64,000 nucleotides of DNA from Tatumella terrea (GCF_039523755.1 NZ_BAAAFX010000006.1:372001-436000); one strand, 5' to 3'; positions 17,730 to 27,295 are shown, counted from the stretch's first letter. The notes: generated by a model not told the origin, from the letters alone. Numbers and translations: made by a program.

Positions 17730-18060
17730 AGCAGGGGTATCCCGTCTGAGCCGTGGGCTAATCACCGTCTGCCGGCGGGCAGGCGGTAAGAGTGGTTAGT
17801 ATAAAGAGCGCCCCGGAATTCATCTACCCCCGGCATAGTTCTTACTCCTGGCGTGGTTTCGCCACTGCGCCCGGTAACGGAGGAGGAGCGAAGGGATGTG
17901 GGCTCAGAAGAGAGGGGCAACAGTAATTGAAGCGGATAACCGGATAAACCGGGAACAGGAATAAGGTCGCGTCACGGTCACTGATACCCCGAGCTGACAG
18001 GGTGATTAAATGGCAGGTAGGGATGTTTTGGAAGTCACGGGGATGAGGGAGACCGGTAAA
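17730..18060. other. Intergenic region without recognised features
   Basis: About 330 bases between the TetR gene and the VOC gene. It must hold the promoter of the TetR gene at its left end. Nothing else stands out; no long open frame and no strong hairpin. Confidence 0.5.
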
Positions 18061-18453
18061 TCACTCCGCACAGTAAAACTCGATACGTATCCCGCCGGGT
18101 TCATAGCACATCATATGCATTGCTGGCCCTTCGCCCAGGAGCGTGGGTTCAAATTCTATTTCGATATTATTTTCCTTTAATACCGTATGAATCCGCAACA
18201 GTTCCTCTCTGCTGTTAACCCTTAACGCCAGATGATGCAGTCCGATGTTTGTTTTACGGTTAAAGTTAACGGGCGCTTCAGTCTGTGCTTTCCACAGCGT
18301 AATCATTATCTCATTATCTTTTACAAAGATAGCCGGATAATCGTCCCGTCGTTTTACTACCACCCAGCCCAGCAGGCGGGTGAAAAATTCAGCGCTTTCT
18401 TCGGGGTCAGCTACCGTTAAACCAATGTGATGTACGCCGGTGGTCAAAGTCAT
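18061..18453 (-). CDS. VOC family (glyoxalase/dioxygenase-fold) protein
   Basis: 130 residues with two beta-alpha-beta-beta-beta modules. The first begins GVHHIGLTVADPEESAEFFT, where the second His is the usual metal ligand; the second begins IGLHHLALRV and ends with the GGIRIEFYCAE strand, where Glu closes the metal site. Members include lactoylglutathione lyases, fosfomycin/bleomycin resistance proteins and extradiol dioxygenases; the specific substrate is not evident. It stands alone, with a repeat-rich noncoding stretch upstream. Confidence 0.85.
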   Translation of the reverse strand: MTLTTGVHHIGLTVADPEESAEFFTRLLGWVVVKRRDDYPAIFVKDNEIMITLWKAQTEAPVNFNRKTNIGLHHLALRVNSREELLRIHTVLKENNIEIEFEPTLLGEGPAMHMMCYEPGGIRIEFYCAE

Positions 18454-19199
18454 GATGATGGCTCTCCTTCAGAGGCTGATGAAGCAAATCACCACTATGA
18501 GCTAAACCTTTTTTACTCTGCAACAGAAAATAGTGCCCGCATGGAAAAACGTATCGGGTCACAACTGCCGCGGGCAGATCTTTCTGCGCATGAGGCAGAC
18601 TTTTCCAGGACCCTCGCCGGGAATGACAACCGGCTGACGTACAGACAACGATATCTTGCCGACATCAGTCACTGCCGGATACCGGTATTCGCCGGTTTCA
18701 ACAGAAGCAACGGCGGTTAAATGATTAGCCTGACCTTACCGGCTGGCAGCAATATTTTTCCCGCAACCCGCAACCCGCAACCCGCAACCCGCAACCCGCA
18801 ACCCGCAACCCGCAACCCGCAACCCGCAACCCGCAACCCGCAACCCGCAACCCACAAACCACAACCCACAACCCACAACCCACAACCCACAACCCGGTAG
18901 CCCGGGCTGGCACCGGAGAGATTATCAGCGTACAGACGTTCAGACGGGAATGAGTCTCCCTGCCAGACTCTCTCCGGGAACGGACTACTGTTTATAACAG
19001 CAGTAATCACCGAATTTTAATGGCGACCTGATCGCTTCCCCTACATTGCTCTTCCAACAGTAACCTTTACCGTATTATCGGGTGAATCAAACCGGACACT
19101 TATATTTGTATTGCGGGCGATGGGGAATAATCTTATTAATATTGAGTGGGTTATTCGTGGCCGTACTCTGGCAAATTAAAATTATAAAAAGGATAAATT
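18454..19199. other. Gene-free stretch holding the heptamer microsatellite
   Basis: About 745 bases. An open frame on the plus strand (18427-18720) has no family resemblance and overlaps the VOC gene, so it is not called. A 133-bp heptamer array occupies 18760-18892. The final 150 bases before 19200 are AT-rich and should hold the MFS promoter. Confidence 0.55.
18760..18892. repeat. Heptanucleotide microsatellite: 13 x CCCGCAA then 6 x CCCACAA-type
   Basis: Thirteen uninterrupted copies of CCCGCAA (18760-18850) are followed by six units of the variant CCCACAA (18851-18892), one of which begins with A instead of C. The unit length of seven is not a multiple of three, so any reading frame through it cycles through all three phases; a minus-strand open frame across it (18717-19010) gives only a Gly/Val/Leu/Cys repeat and is an artefact. 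Such arrays change copy number by slippage, so this is a likely hypervariable locus. Confidence 0.97.
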
Positions 19200-20453
19200 A
19201 TGACAACCAGTTCTGCGGCTGAAGAGGGGCCGGCCCCTGGATTATTCCGGACGCTGAAATCATTTCCGCTGGCTGTTCACTCGCTGCTCTTTTTCACGCT
19301 GGTGATCCGTTTCAGCTATTTTATGGCCTGGCCGTTTATCGCAGTGATCATGACACGGAATTATCATATGTCGCCGATCGCCATCGGTCTGGCAATGACC
19401 AGCAGCGCACTGTTCTCGGCGGTGCTCGGTATGTACGGTGGGCATATTTCGGACCGGCTCGGGCGGCGGGTTATCCTGATGCTGGGCTGTGCGTTTTCTG
19501 CGCTGGGATATATCCTGCTTGCTCAGGCAAACGGCATCGTGCTGTTTATTATCGGCCTGATGATCATCGGCGTCTCGTTTGCATGGGTCGACCCGCCGTT
19601 GCGGGCACTGATGAGTGATTTACTGGGGGATCGCCGTCGTCGTGCACTTGCCCTGCAACTGCGCTATTACCTGATCAATATCGCGGCCGTTTTTGGCCCG
19701 CTGGTCGGGATTGCCTTTGGACTGACCTCTCAGAAAGGGACATTCCTGATCACCGGACTGTCGTATGTTCCGTTCTTCGTCTATGTGCTGCTGTTTATCC
19801 CTGCGGGTAAATTACAGAAGGGCTCACAACAGGACAGCGGCGTGACGATTAAACTCCATACCGTCACAGGGATTATTGCCAGGGATAAAATCTACATTGC
19901 CGCGCTGCTGTGCAGTATTTTGTGCAGTATCGTGTTCATGCACTACGAAGCCATACTGCCACAGTATATCCTGCGATTTAACAGTAATGCCGCGGTCAGG
20001 CTGATCACCCTGATCCTGGTCACGAACGCCTGTACGGTGCTGTTTTTCCAGACCTTTATGACGCGATTTCTGACAAATATACCGCTGCCGAAACGTATTC
20101 TTTTGGGCGGAGCCATATTTGCGGTGTCACAACTCTGTTTCTTTTGTGTACGTACGCCGGATATCTGGCCCTGGTTGATGGTGACCGCGGTGTTCAGTGT
20201 CGGAGAAGCGATCCTGATGCCGAATCTGAACATTTTGCTCGATCAGCTGGCACCTTCAGAATATCGGGGGGCTTATCTCGGCGCATCAATGCTGTCGACA
20301 TTAGGCATTGCTGCCGGGCCATTAATCGGCGGGGTCATGCTGGCGTTGACCGGTGCCGGGGTCTTTATCTGTACGATGCTGCTCAGTCTGTTATTGTGCG
20401 CGATTATTTACGTTTGCAGGGGCAGTATGCTGGCGCGGCTGCAGGAGCCCTGA
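19200..20453 (+). CDS. MFS drug-efflux-type transporter (DHA1 family)
   Basis: 417 residues with 12 predicted membrane helices. The loop after helix 2 carries motif A, GGHISDRLGRR (about 80-90), and the fourth helix region contains RALMSDLLGDRRR, both typical of MdtH-like DHA1 proton antiporters. The substrate is unknown. It is convergent with an AraC-type regulator gene, sharing a strong hairpin terminator between them. No dedicated regulator is adjacent on its 5' side. Confidence 0.88.
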   Translation: MTTSSAAEEGPAPGLFRTLKSFPLAVHSLLFFTLVIRFSYFMAWPFIAVIMTRNYHMSPIAIGLAMTSSALFSAVLGMYGGHISDRLGRRVILMLGCAFSALGYILLAQANGIVLFIIGLMIIGVSFAWVDPPLRALMSDLLGDRRRRALALQLRYYLINIAAVFGPLVGIAFGLTSQKGTFLITGLSYVPFFVYVLLFIPAGKLQKGSQQDSGVTIKLHTVTGIIARDKIYIAALLCSILCSIVFMHYEAILPQYILRFNSNAAVRLITLILVTNACTVLFFQTFMTRFLTNIPLPKRILLGGAIFAVSQLCFFCVRTPDIWPWLMVTAVFSVGEAILMPNLNILLDQLAPSEYRGAYLGASMLSTLGIAAGPLIGGVMLALTGAGVFICTMLLSLLLCAIIYVCRGSMLARLQEP

Positions 20454-20467
20454 GCACAGGGAGCACT

Positions 20468-20494
20468 AAGGCAGGGGTTTGCAACCTCTGCCTT
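20468..20494. terminator. Bidirectional hairpin between MFS and AraC genes
   Basis: Arms of 12 bases (20468-20479 and 20483-20494, one G-T pair) enclose the loop TGC. It lies between the stops of two convergent genes. Confidence 0.65.
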
Positions 20495-21413
20495 AATGCG
20501 AAGAAACAAATATCGTAGCCGGTTGCTCCGGCGGAACGGCGAAGTGCTGCTTCATACGTCTAATCTCTTCTGCCGGGGGCAGGCCAAACAAGCGTTTGAA
20601 TTCACGATTAAATTGTGACGGACTTTCATAGCCGACCGCATAACTTGCGGCTGCAGCAGTGATTTGCTGACGCACCATCAGCATCCGTGCCTGGTGAAGC
20701 CGGACCGATTTAACATACTGCATCGGCGGCATTTGAGTAATGGCTTTGAAATGACTGTGAAACGTCGGCACACTCATCCCGGCATCCTGCGCCAGTTGCG
20801 TGAGGGTTAGTGCCCCGGCATAGGAGGCGTGGATATGCTGCAGCACTTTACCGATTTTACCGAATTGTCCCGCCAGGGTCAGCGCGGCGCGCATGGCATT
20901 GCCCTGAGCCCCCGTCAGCACCCGGAAATAGAGTTCCCGCACCCGGCCCGGCCCGAGGATTGCCGCTTCAGAAGGATGATTCAGCACCTCCAGTAACCGC
21001 AGTACGGCAGTATTTACCGTCGCGTCCATCGGGCTGGACATCATGCTTTGCGGCGCGGCGGCGGCAGGATAGGCACCCTGCTGTTCAATCTGCAATATCA
21101 GTTCAGCGGCCAGCTGAAAATCCAGGTGCATATAAATTGCCAGTAACGGATGGTCTGCAGATGCGCGGGTTTCCATCTTAAACGGTACCGGCACCGACAC
21201 CGCCAGGTAGTGCAGTTCATCATACACATAGGTCTGTCGGCCGAAGTAGCCGCGTTTACTGCCCTGACAGACAATCACTATCCCCGGGTCGTAGAGCACC
21301 GGTGTTTTTGAAAGGGGGCAGTCGGCACGTAAAATCCGTACATCAGGTAACGCCGTGAGGTTATACCCCTCCAGCGGCGCGAGGGATTTAGTCAGGGAAA
21401 TAATGCCGGACAT
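20493..21413 (-). CDS. AraC family transcriptional regulator
   Basis: 306 residues. The N-terminal cupin-like AraC_N domain (about 20-170) contains ILRADCPLSKTPVLYDPGI and YDELHYLAVSVPVPFK. The C-terminal domain has two helix-turn-helix units: LTQLAQDAGMSVPTFHSHFK and AAASYAVGYESPSQFNREFK followed by RLFGLPP. It diverges from the SDR gene at 21515 with a 101-base gap, the usual arrangement for an AraC regulator and the short-chain dehydrogenase it controls. Confidence 0.9.
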   Translation of the reverse strand: MSGIISLTKSLAPLEGYNLTALPDVRILRADCPLSKTPVLYDPGIVIVCQGSKRGYFGRQTYVYDELHYLAVSVPVPFKMETRASADHPLLAIYMHLDFQLAAELILQIEQQGAYPAAAAPQSMMSSPMDATVNTAVLRLLEVLNHPSEAAILGPGRVRELYFRVLTGAQGNAMRAALTLAGQFGKIGKVLQHIHASYAGALTLTQLAQDAGMSVPTFHSHFKAITQMPPMQYVKSVRLHQARMLMVRQQITAAAASYAVGYESPSQFNREFKRLFGLPPAEEIRRMKQHFAVPPEQPATIFVSSH

Positions 21414-21514
21414 GACAGCCCCTCATAAAATCAGGCAATAAAAAGAGAAGATACGGCCTGATAATGTGGCAGAACACAGAATATCCTGCAAGCTGTACTG
21501 TTCAACGGAGTATC

Positions 21515-22348
21515 ATGATGACAACTGCAAAAACGATTCTGATCACCGGCGTCAGTAGCGGCTTTGGCCGGGCACTGGCACAGGAAGCCCTCGCGGCGGG
21601 CCATCGGGTCATTGGCACCGTGCGCAGCCAGCAGGCACTGGAGGCTTTCGAAGCACTGCATACCCACGCTTACGGCAGGCTGCTGGAAATCACCGATTTC
21701 GGGCGTATTAATGAGGCGGTGGCCGGGGTGGAATCCGCCATTGGTCCGGTGGACGTGCTGGTCAATAATGCCGGTTATGGTCATGAGGGCATTATGGAAG
21801 AATCCTCGCTCGCAGAGATGCGCCACCAGTTTGATGTCAATGTGTTCGGTGCCGTGGCGATGATCAAAGCCGTACTGCCCGCTATGCGCCAGCGCCGCCG
21901 CGGTCATATTATCAATATTACGTCAATGGGTAGCTTTATTACGATGCCCGGCATCAGCTTCTACTGCGGCAGTAAATTTGCTCTGGAAGGGATCTCAGAG
22001 ACCCTAAGCAAAGAAGTTGCGCCTTTCAATATCCGGGTGACGGCGGTCGCGCCAGGCTCGTTCCGTACCGACTGGGCAGGCCGCTCGATGGTGCGTAGTG
22101 CCCGCAGTCTCGCGGACTATGACGCGTCATTTGATCCCATTCGTCAGGCTCGTGAGGAAAAAAGCGGTAAGCAGTTGGGCGACCCGGTGAAAGCGGCGCA
22201 TGCCATACTGACATTAATCGACAGCCAGACGCCGCCTGCGCATCTGTTATTAGGCAGTGATGCCCTGGACTTAGTCCGTCAGAAACTGGCGGCATTAGGC
22301 CAGGAAATCGATGACTGGGAATTACTGACCCGCTCGACCGATCATTAA
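21515..22348 (+). CDS. Short-chain dehydrogenase/reductase (SDR)
   Basis: 277 residues of a classical SDR: cofactor loop TGVSSGFGRAL near the N-terminus, NNAGYGHEG, and the catalytic Ser in NITSMGSF with Tyr-x-x-x-Lys in FYCGSKFALEG. The start at 21515 (or the adjacent ATG 21518) is chosen because GGAG lies 4-7 bases upstream; the longer reading from 21464 adds an unrelated N-terminus overlapping the promoter. It is divergent from the AraC regulator and probably controlled by it. The substrate is unknown. Confidence 0.9.
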   Translation: MMTTAKTILITGVSSGFGRALAQEALAAGHRVIGTVRSQQALEAFEALHTHAYGRLLEITDFGRINEAVAGVESAIGPVDVLVNNAGYGHEGIMEESSLAEMRHQFDVNVFGAVAMIKAVLPAMRQRRRGHIINITSMGSFITMPGISFYCGSKFALEGISETLSKEVAPFNIRVTAVAPGSFRTDWAGRSMVRSARSLADYDASFDPIRQAREEKSGKQLGDPVKAAHAILTLIDSQTPPAHLLLGSDALDLVRQKLAALGQEIDDWELLTRSTDH

Positions 22349-22677
22349 GCCGTCTGGCTGATAAACGGCTCCTGACCCGGGGGAAGCTGGGGGGTACTAA
22401 AGGCTTACCCCGGCAGGAGGCTGATACGGTTGCGGATCGCTGCTTTCGGGCCTGTGGCCCGGACAGAAGGAGTGGCGATAAGGTGTGTGACTCTGCGTAA
22501 TGACACACCTTACCCCTCTGTTTTAGCCTGGTCTCTGAATTTACAAACAGAGCCATCGCCATCACAGGGAACGCGACCCGGCCAGATCTGCCTAAGCCGG
22601 GACGGCGATATCAGCTGTCCGAACGGGGCCTCCGGACAGGGGGCTTTGAATTCTCACTTCCTCTGAAGGAGCGTTAT
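22349..22677. other. Intergenic region with two hairpins
   Basis: About 330 bases between the SDR and the FosA-like gene. A short hairpin (AGCCGT/ACGGCT) lies right after the SDR stop. A second, with perfect 9-base arms (22480-22488 and 22503-22511), is followed by CCCCTCTGTTTT and could terminate plus-strand transcription. The last bases carry the ribosome site GAAGGAG of the next gene. Confidence 0.5.
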
Positions 22678-23076
22678 ATGTTGTCCGGTATTAATCACAT
22701 CACCCTTGCGGTGAGTGATCTGAATATAAGTTTCGATTTTTACGTTGGCACACTGGGTTTTACCCCCGAAGCGAAATGGGCCAGCGGTGCTTACCTTTCT
22801 TCAGGGGGATTTTGGTTATGCCTCGCACTGGATAAACCCGCAGCAGGAAATGACGGCACACATTATGCCTTTAGCGTCTCCGGCGAAGCGTTTGATGTGT
22901 TTGCTGAGCGGCTAAGATCCCTCGGGATAACGGAGTGGAAGATAAATAAGAGTGAAGGAAAGTCCGTCTATTTTTTGGACCCTGACGGGCACAAGCTCGA
23001 AATCCACGATGGTGACCTGAAAAGCCGTCTGAGCGCTTGCCTGGCTGAACCGTATGAAGGTATGGAGTTTTATTAA
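22678..23076 (+). CDS. FosA-type glutathione transferase (fosfomycin-inactivating family)
   Basis: 132 residues, similar over the full length to plasmid and chromosomal FosA, which opens the fosfomycin epoxide with glutathione using Mn2+ and K+. The three metal ligands are in place: His7 (GINHITLAVSD), His62 (THYAF) and Glu108 (HKLEIHDGD). The potassium loop is recognisable as NKSEGKSVYFLDPDG, and the phosphonate-binding Arg is at about 117. Chromosomal fosA is common in Enterobacterales. Activity on fosfomycin is likely from family knowledge but not proven by sequence. A good ribosome site (GAAGGAG) precedes the ATG. The gene stands alone. Confidence 0.85.
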   Translation: MLSGINHITLAVSDLNISFDFYVGTLGFTPEAKWASGAYLSSGGFWLCLALDKPAAGNDGTHYAFSVSGEAFDVFAERLRSLGITEWKINKSEGKSVYFLDPDGHKLEIHDGDLKSRLSACLAEPYEGMEFY

Positions 23077-23198
23077 TTTGCAGTGATCTGCAGGCTATCA
23101 CTGAAGAAAATCAGGCTGGAAAGCCGCGGCACCTGTTATCTGTGATGCTTATAAGAACAAATTTTAATCACTTCCGGAGTTGAGTGAGGACCCGCGTA

Positions 23199-23648
23199 AT
23201 GCCTGTAAAATATCAGAAAGTGGATCCGCACATGGATCTGTTTGAGGTCTATAAAGAGCATATGCAGCCTTTTATACAGGAGCTTTTTGGCTGGGATGAA
23301 GAATTTCAGAAACAGGGGTTCAGCCGTGCTCTCCGGCGTGAGGATTTTCGCTGGGTTATCATTGATGACGTGAAAGCAGGTATTATTCACCGGAAGGCAG
23401 AAAACGAAATCATAAAAATTTCGCTGCTGGTGATCTTCAGGCAATTTCAGAGGCGAGGGTTTGGCTACCGGTTAATGACCTCTTTAGTTGAAAGTACCGG
23501 GGCCGGAAAAACTCTGACCTGGAACTGCCTGAAAAATAACGCGCCTGCGCTGGCTCTGTATAACAAAATTGAAGGTGCTGAGCGCACAGAAGCTGACTAT
23601 TTTTACTGTTACGCATATCAGAATCCCCGCCTGGTAGGTGATCAGTAA
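23199..23648 (+). CDS. GNAT family N-acetyltransferase
   Basis: 149 residues. The ATG at 23199 has GAGGA 8 bases upstream and is preferred over a GTG at 23184. The GNAT core is seen as a beta-strand pair (FRWVIIDDVKAGIIHRK), then IKISLLVIFRQFQRRGFGYR, where QFQRRGFG is the acetyl-CoA loop, and the closing NNAPALALYNKIEGAERTE helix. Single-domain and compact, typical of small-molecule acetyltransferases. No functional neighbour hints at the acceptor. Confidence 0.82.
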   Translation: MPVKYQKVDPHMDLFEVYKEHMQPFIQELFGWDEEFQKQGFSRALRREDFRWVIIDDVKAGIIHRKAENEIIKISLLVIFRQFQRRGFGYRLMTSLVESTGAGKTLTWNCLKNNAPALALYNKIEGAERTEADYFYCYAYQNPRLVGDQ

Positions 23649-23969
23649 GCCGGGACTTCCTTCCTGGTGATAAAACCTTCGGCGCAGGGGCAGAGGGTGG
23701 CAGGCTTTGTTATCCACCGGGCCGCCGGAGTGCATGGCCCGCGGGACGCACCACAGCCACTTCACGGGGAATTGGCGGCACGGTTGTATAACTATCGGGA
23801 ATGCATAAGCCCCTGCATGGATTAAGCACCGGGAATGCATCAGTCCCGGCATGATTTACGGAGATAAGTAGCTGCACCGGAATGCCCGGGCTTCTGCACT
23901 CAACGATCCCTAAGCCGGTCTCTTAACCCTTCGCAGGGGAGGGGCTAAGAGAACAGAGCAGAAGTCGGA
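23649..23969. other. Intergenic region with short imperfect direct repeats
   Basis: About 320 bases between convergent genes. At 23795-23860 the phrase CGGGAATGCAT recurs twice in similar surroundings (each followed by a GCATG(G)ATT), an imperfect direct repeat with a period of about 40 bases. No gene seen. Confidence 0.4.
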
Positions 23970-24890
23970 TTATCCACGGGGATACCGGGCATAGAAATCG
24001 AACAGGGCACGGACGAGTGCCGTCGGGGCTTCTTCAGGAATATAGTGCCCGCACTCAATCAGTGCGGCTTCCAGCCGTTCACAGCGGCCCTGCAGGCTGA
24101 GATGTAGTTTATGACCGGCGCCCTGTGCTGCGCCGCCGGCCAGCACCGGCAGAGTCAGTGTTTGTTGTGAACGCTGCTGTGTGCGCGTTAACTCAGTTTC
24201 GCTGAAAGCCTCGCGATAATAACTGAGAGCCGCGCGCAGTGCTCCCGGCCGTCTGTTGACCCGCAGATACTCCTGGCGGTCCCGGGCATCGATAGCCAGC
24301 GGGTTACGGGTTTTATTATCGAATAACCAGTCCAGAAACTGCGCTTCACGTCCCGTCAGCAATATTTCCGGTAAATCGGCCAACAGGTTAAAACTGAAAT
24401 GCCAGCTGGCGGCGGCCTGTTTCGCCGGAGACGGGGCCGGATCGCTACCGGCAGGCACCGGCAGCCCCGGGATCAACGCATCAAACAGCGCCAGACGCCT
24501 GACCCGCGCCGGATGATCGCAGGCCAGCGCATAACTGACCCAGCTGCCGACATCATGGGCCACGATATCTGCCGGAGCCTCTCCCAGACTGGCGATCAGG
24601 GCCGCGAGGTCGGCGGCCAGCGTCCCGGTATCATAGCCCCGGGTACCGACCGATGAGTCCCCCATCCCCCGTAAATCGACCGCAATTACCCGTCGTCCGG
24701 CATCCGCCAGCAGGGGCATCACATAGCGCCAGCAGTACCAGCTTTGCGGCCAGCCAGGCACCAGCAGCAGTGGCTCTCCCTCACCCCCGGCGACATAATG
24801 CAGCCGGGTTTCTCCGGTATCAAAGGTGCCGTGGGAAAAACGGTGAAAAAAGGTGGTGGCATCAAACGGGGTAATGGCGGTGTCATTCAT
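23970..24890 (-). CDS. Alpha/beta hydrolase, epoxide-hydrolase-like
   Basis: 306 residues. The core shows LLLVPGWPQSWYCWR (oxyanion region), AVDLRGMGDS and the nucleophile motif AHDVGSWVSYAL, where Asp rather than Ser sits at the elbow, as in epoxide hydrolases and haloalkane dehalogenases. The closing His is in IECGHYIPEEAP near the C-terminus. The Asp nucleophile is read directly; epoxide hydrolysis is inferred from it. No signal peptide, so cytosolic. The gene is transcribed away from the LysR/alcohol dehydrogenase pair. Confidence 0.87.
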   Translation of the reverse strand: MNDTAITPFDATTFFHRFSHGTFDTGETRLHYVAGGEGEPLLLVPGWPQSWYCWRYVMPLLADAGRRVIAVDLRGMGDSSVGTRGYDTGTLAADLAALIASLGEAPADIVAHDVGSWVSYALACDHPARVRRLALFDALIPGLPVPAGSDPAPSPAKQAAASWHFSFNLLADLPEILLTGREAQFLDWLFDNKTRNPLAIDARDRQEYLRVNRRPGALRAALSYYREAFSETELTRTQQRSQQTLTLPVLAGGAAQGAGHKLHLSLQGRCERLEAALIECGHYIPEEAPTALVRALFDFYARYPRG

Positions 24891-25169
24891 CAGTTTATTC
24901 TCTCAGTGAACCGGAAGGTCATGATTTCCGGCGTCGCTCCGCAACAGGCCCGTTGCCGGGCCGTAAAAACTTCCGGCCGGGATAGACTGCCCCGGCGGAA
25001 AACGCCAGACAGATAACCCAGGCATAGGATCCGGCCGGTGAAAATGGCGTGCCTCAGCGGTGGCAATCGGCTTCACGCAGGAGGCGGGCCAGCGACGGGG
25101 AACCCCGGGGGCGGTTAATCAACAGACCTTAGGCGAGGATCGCCGGACGATCAAGGTGAATTAATGATA

Positions 25170-26105
25170 TCAGGAGGCAGAAGCCTGCTTCAGCGCCTCC
25201 GGCAGTCTGCCGGTGATTTCCTGCAGATGCCGGCTCAGTTCATGGCGTAAAAAACGGATGGCCGGGGAAAATTCTTTACGGTGCGGACACACCAGATACA
25301 GCGGGGCGGACTCTCCCGGAATATCAGTAAGCAACAGCTTAAGTCGTCCGGCAAGCACGTCTTCACTGACATCAATCCACGACTTATAGGCGATACCGTG
25401 ACCTGCTACCGCCCAGCGGCGCACCACATCGGCATCATCACATAGCCACTGACTGGTCAGCGCGATGCGCTGCATGCCTGCGGCTAGCGGAAACGCCCAT
25501 TTATCATAAATATGGCCCTTCAGGCTGTAGAGCAGGCACACGTGATCCACTAACTGCTCAGGGACCCGGGGCTGACCACAGCGCGCCAGATAATCCGGCG
25601 AGGCCACCACCACCCGGCGATTCTCTTCCGTCAGGGGTTGTGCGATGTAGTGGCGATTATCCGGAATACCGTAACGAATAGCGATATCGACCGGGTCGCG
25701 GAAAATATCACTCATCTGATCAGACAGGGACAGCTGTAACGTCAGTTCGCGGTGACTGCTGCAAAAATCACTGATCCAGGGCAACAGCAGGTTACGGCCA
25801 CAATCTGAAGGCAGGGCAAGGCGCAGGGTGCCCCGTAATTCGTTGTCACGGGGATGCAGGATCTCTTCACCCGCCTGCATCACCGACAGAATTTCTTCCG
25901 CATACGGCAAATATTTTTCTCCCTCCGCACTCAGACGTAAGCTGCGGGTGGAACGTGCAAACAGCCGGGTATTGAGCCGGGTTTCCAGCCGCTGGATAGC
26001 CGCACTGACCTGGCCTGGTAACAGGCCAGCCTCACGTGCCGCGCGGGAGAAACTGCCCAGCGCAGCCACCCGCAGAAATAACCTGAGATCTTCAGGACGA
26101 ACCAT
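25170..26105 (-). CDS. LysR family transcriptional regulator
   Basis: 311 residues from the ATG at 26105; a longer reading to 26207 adds 34 unrelated residues. The N-terminal winged helix reads LRLFLRVAALGSFSRAAREA, then GLLPGQVSAAIQRLETRL. The substrate-binding domain follows (about 90-300). It diverges from the alcohol dehydrogenase gene at 26294 with a 188-base gap, so it most likely controls it. Confidence 0.9.
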   Translation of the reverse strand: MVRPEDLRLFLRVAALGSFSRAAREAGLLPGQVSAAIQRLETRLNTRLFARSTRSLRLSAEGEKYLPYAEEILSVMQAGEEILHPRDNELRGTLRLALPSDCGRNLLLPWISDFCSSHRELTLQLSLSDQMSDIFRDPVDIAIRYGIPDNRHYIAQPLTEENRRVVVASPDYLARCGQPRVPEQLVDHVCLLYSLKGHIYDKWAFPLAAGMQRIALTSQWLCDDADVVRRWAVAGHGIAYKSWIDVSEDVLAGRLKLLLTDIPGESAPLYLVCPHRKEFSPAIRFLRHELSRHLQEITGRLPEALKQASAS

Positions 26106-26293
26106 CGCTGCCTCCGTTATCGTGCCATGCTGACGGGCCGGATTGCCCCGGTTTCTGACGGTAATCGTAGCCGTTTTCACAAAAATTGTGAAAGTCTTAC
26201 TCTGCAAAGGTACTGTTTCTGCTGCCGGCCGTCGACCAGAATGGAGGCAGACAGCACAGGCTGTGACCCGTATTCAACCTGAGGAGTGCAGAA

Positions 26294-27295
26294 ATGAAAG
26301 CTATCGTATATCAGCAGGCAGGTTTACCGTTAACCGATCCGCAATCGCTGTATGACACGGAACTGGAAAAACCACAGCCCTCCGGTCATGACCTGCTGGT
26401 GAAAATTAAGGCCATCTCGGTAAACCCTGTCGATACGAAAGTACGTCACGGCGATAATCCGTCCTCACCCAAAGTACTGGGCTGGGATGCCTGCGGGGTG
26501 GTGGAAGCCGTAGGTGACAGTGTCACACTATTCAGCCCCGGAGATGAAGTTTTCTATGCGGGGTCACTAATCCGTCCGGGCACCTATGCGGAGTATCACC
26601 TGGTGGATGAACGTATTACCGGCCGTAAACCCGCCACCCTGAGTGCGGCAGAAGCCGCCGCACTTCCGCTGACCTCCCTGACCGCCTGGGAATTGTTATT
26701 TGACCGCTTACAGGTCGGAGGGGGCCAGGGAAAAAGCCTGTTGATCGTCGGTGCAGGCGGGGGTGTGGGCTCCATTCTGACACAGCTGGCCAGCCGGCTG
26801 ACCGGCCTGACGGTGATCGGCACGGCTTCACGCCCGGAAACCCGTCAGTGGGTTGAATCGCTGGGTGCCGATCATGTTATCGACCACCGGCAGCCGTTCA
26901 GTGAACAACTGGCGGCAAAAGGTATCAGTTCGGTCGATTATGTGGCCAGCCTGACCCATACCGATGATTATTATGACCAGCTGATTGAAATACTGACCCC
27001 GCAGGGGCGGTTGGGATTAATCGATGATCCAAAAACGCTGGATGCCATGCCACTGAAACGTAAGGCGATTTCTCTGCACTGGGAACTGATGTTTACCCGT
27101 TCGCTGTATACCACGGAAGATATGATCCGTCAGCACGAGATCCTGAATGATATTGCATCACTGATCGATAACGGAACCTTGCGGACCACCCTGGCTGAAC
27201 ATGCGGGTAAAATTACTGCCGCCAGCCTGCGGGAAGCACACCGCAGGATAGAAAGCGGACGGTCACGCGGTAAGATAGTGCTGGAAGGCTTCTGA
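26294..27295 (+). CDS. Medium-chain quinone reductase/alcohol dehydrogenase (zinc-binding ADH family)
   Basis: 333 residues. GroES-like N-terminal domain (VNPVDTKVRHGD, VLGWDACGVVEAVGD) and Rossmann domain with LLIVGAGGGVGSILTQLA (about 152-169). The catalytic zinc ligands of true alcohol dehydrogenases are not evident; the best match is the quinone oxidoreductase/YogA group, which uses NADPH to reduce enones or quinones. Divergent from the LysR gene, with a CTGAGGAGTG ribosome site before the ATG. Confidence 0.88.
   Translation: MKAIVYQQAGLPLTDPQSLYDTELEKPQPSGHDLLVKIKAISVNPVDTKVRHGDNPSSPKVLGWDACGVVEAVGDSVTLFSPGDEVFYAGSLIRPGTYAEYHLVDERITGRKPATLSAAEAAALPLTSLTAWELLFDRLQVGGGQGKSLLIVGAGGGVGSILTQLASRLTGLTVIGTASRPETRQWVESLGADHVIDHRQPFSEQLAAKGISSVDYVASLTHTDDYYDQLIEILTPQGRLGLIDDPKTLDAMPLKRKAISLHWELMFTRSLYTTEDMIRQHEILNDIASLIDNGTLRTTLAEHAGKITAASLREAHRRIESGRSRGKIVLEGF

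Noticed and set aside
18427..18720. 97-codon plus-strand frame overlapping the VOC gene start
   Set aside because: Overlaps the divergent VOC gene and its promoter; composition is unlike a protein gene.
18717..19010. Minus-strand frame across the heptamer array giving a Gly/Val/Cys-rich repeat peptide
   Set aside because: A seven-base repeat without stops is open in several frames by necessity; there is no start signal.
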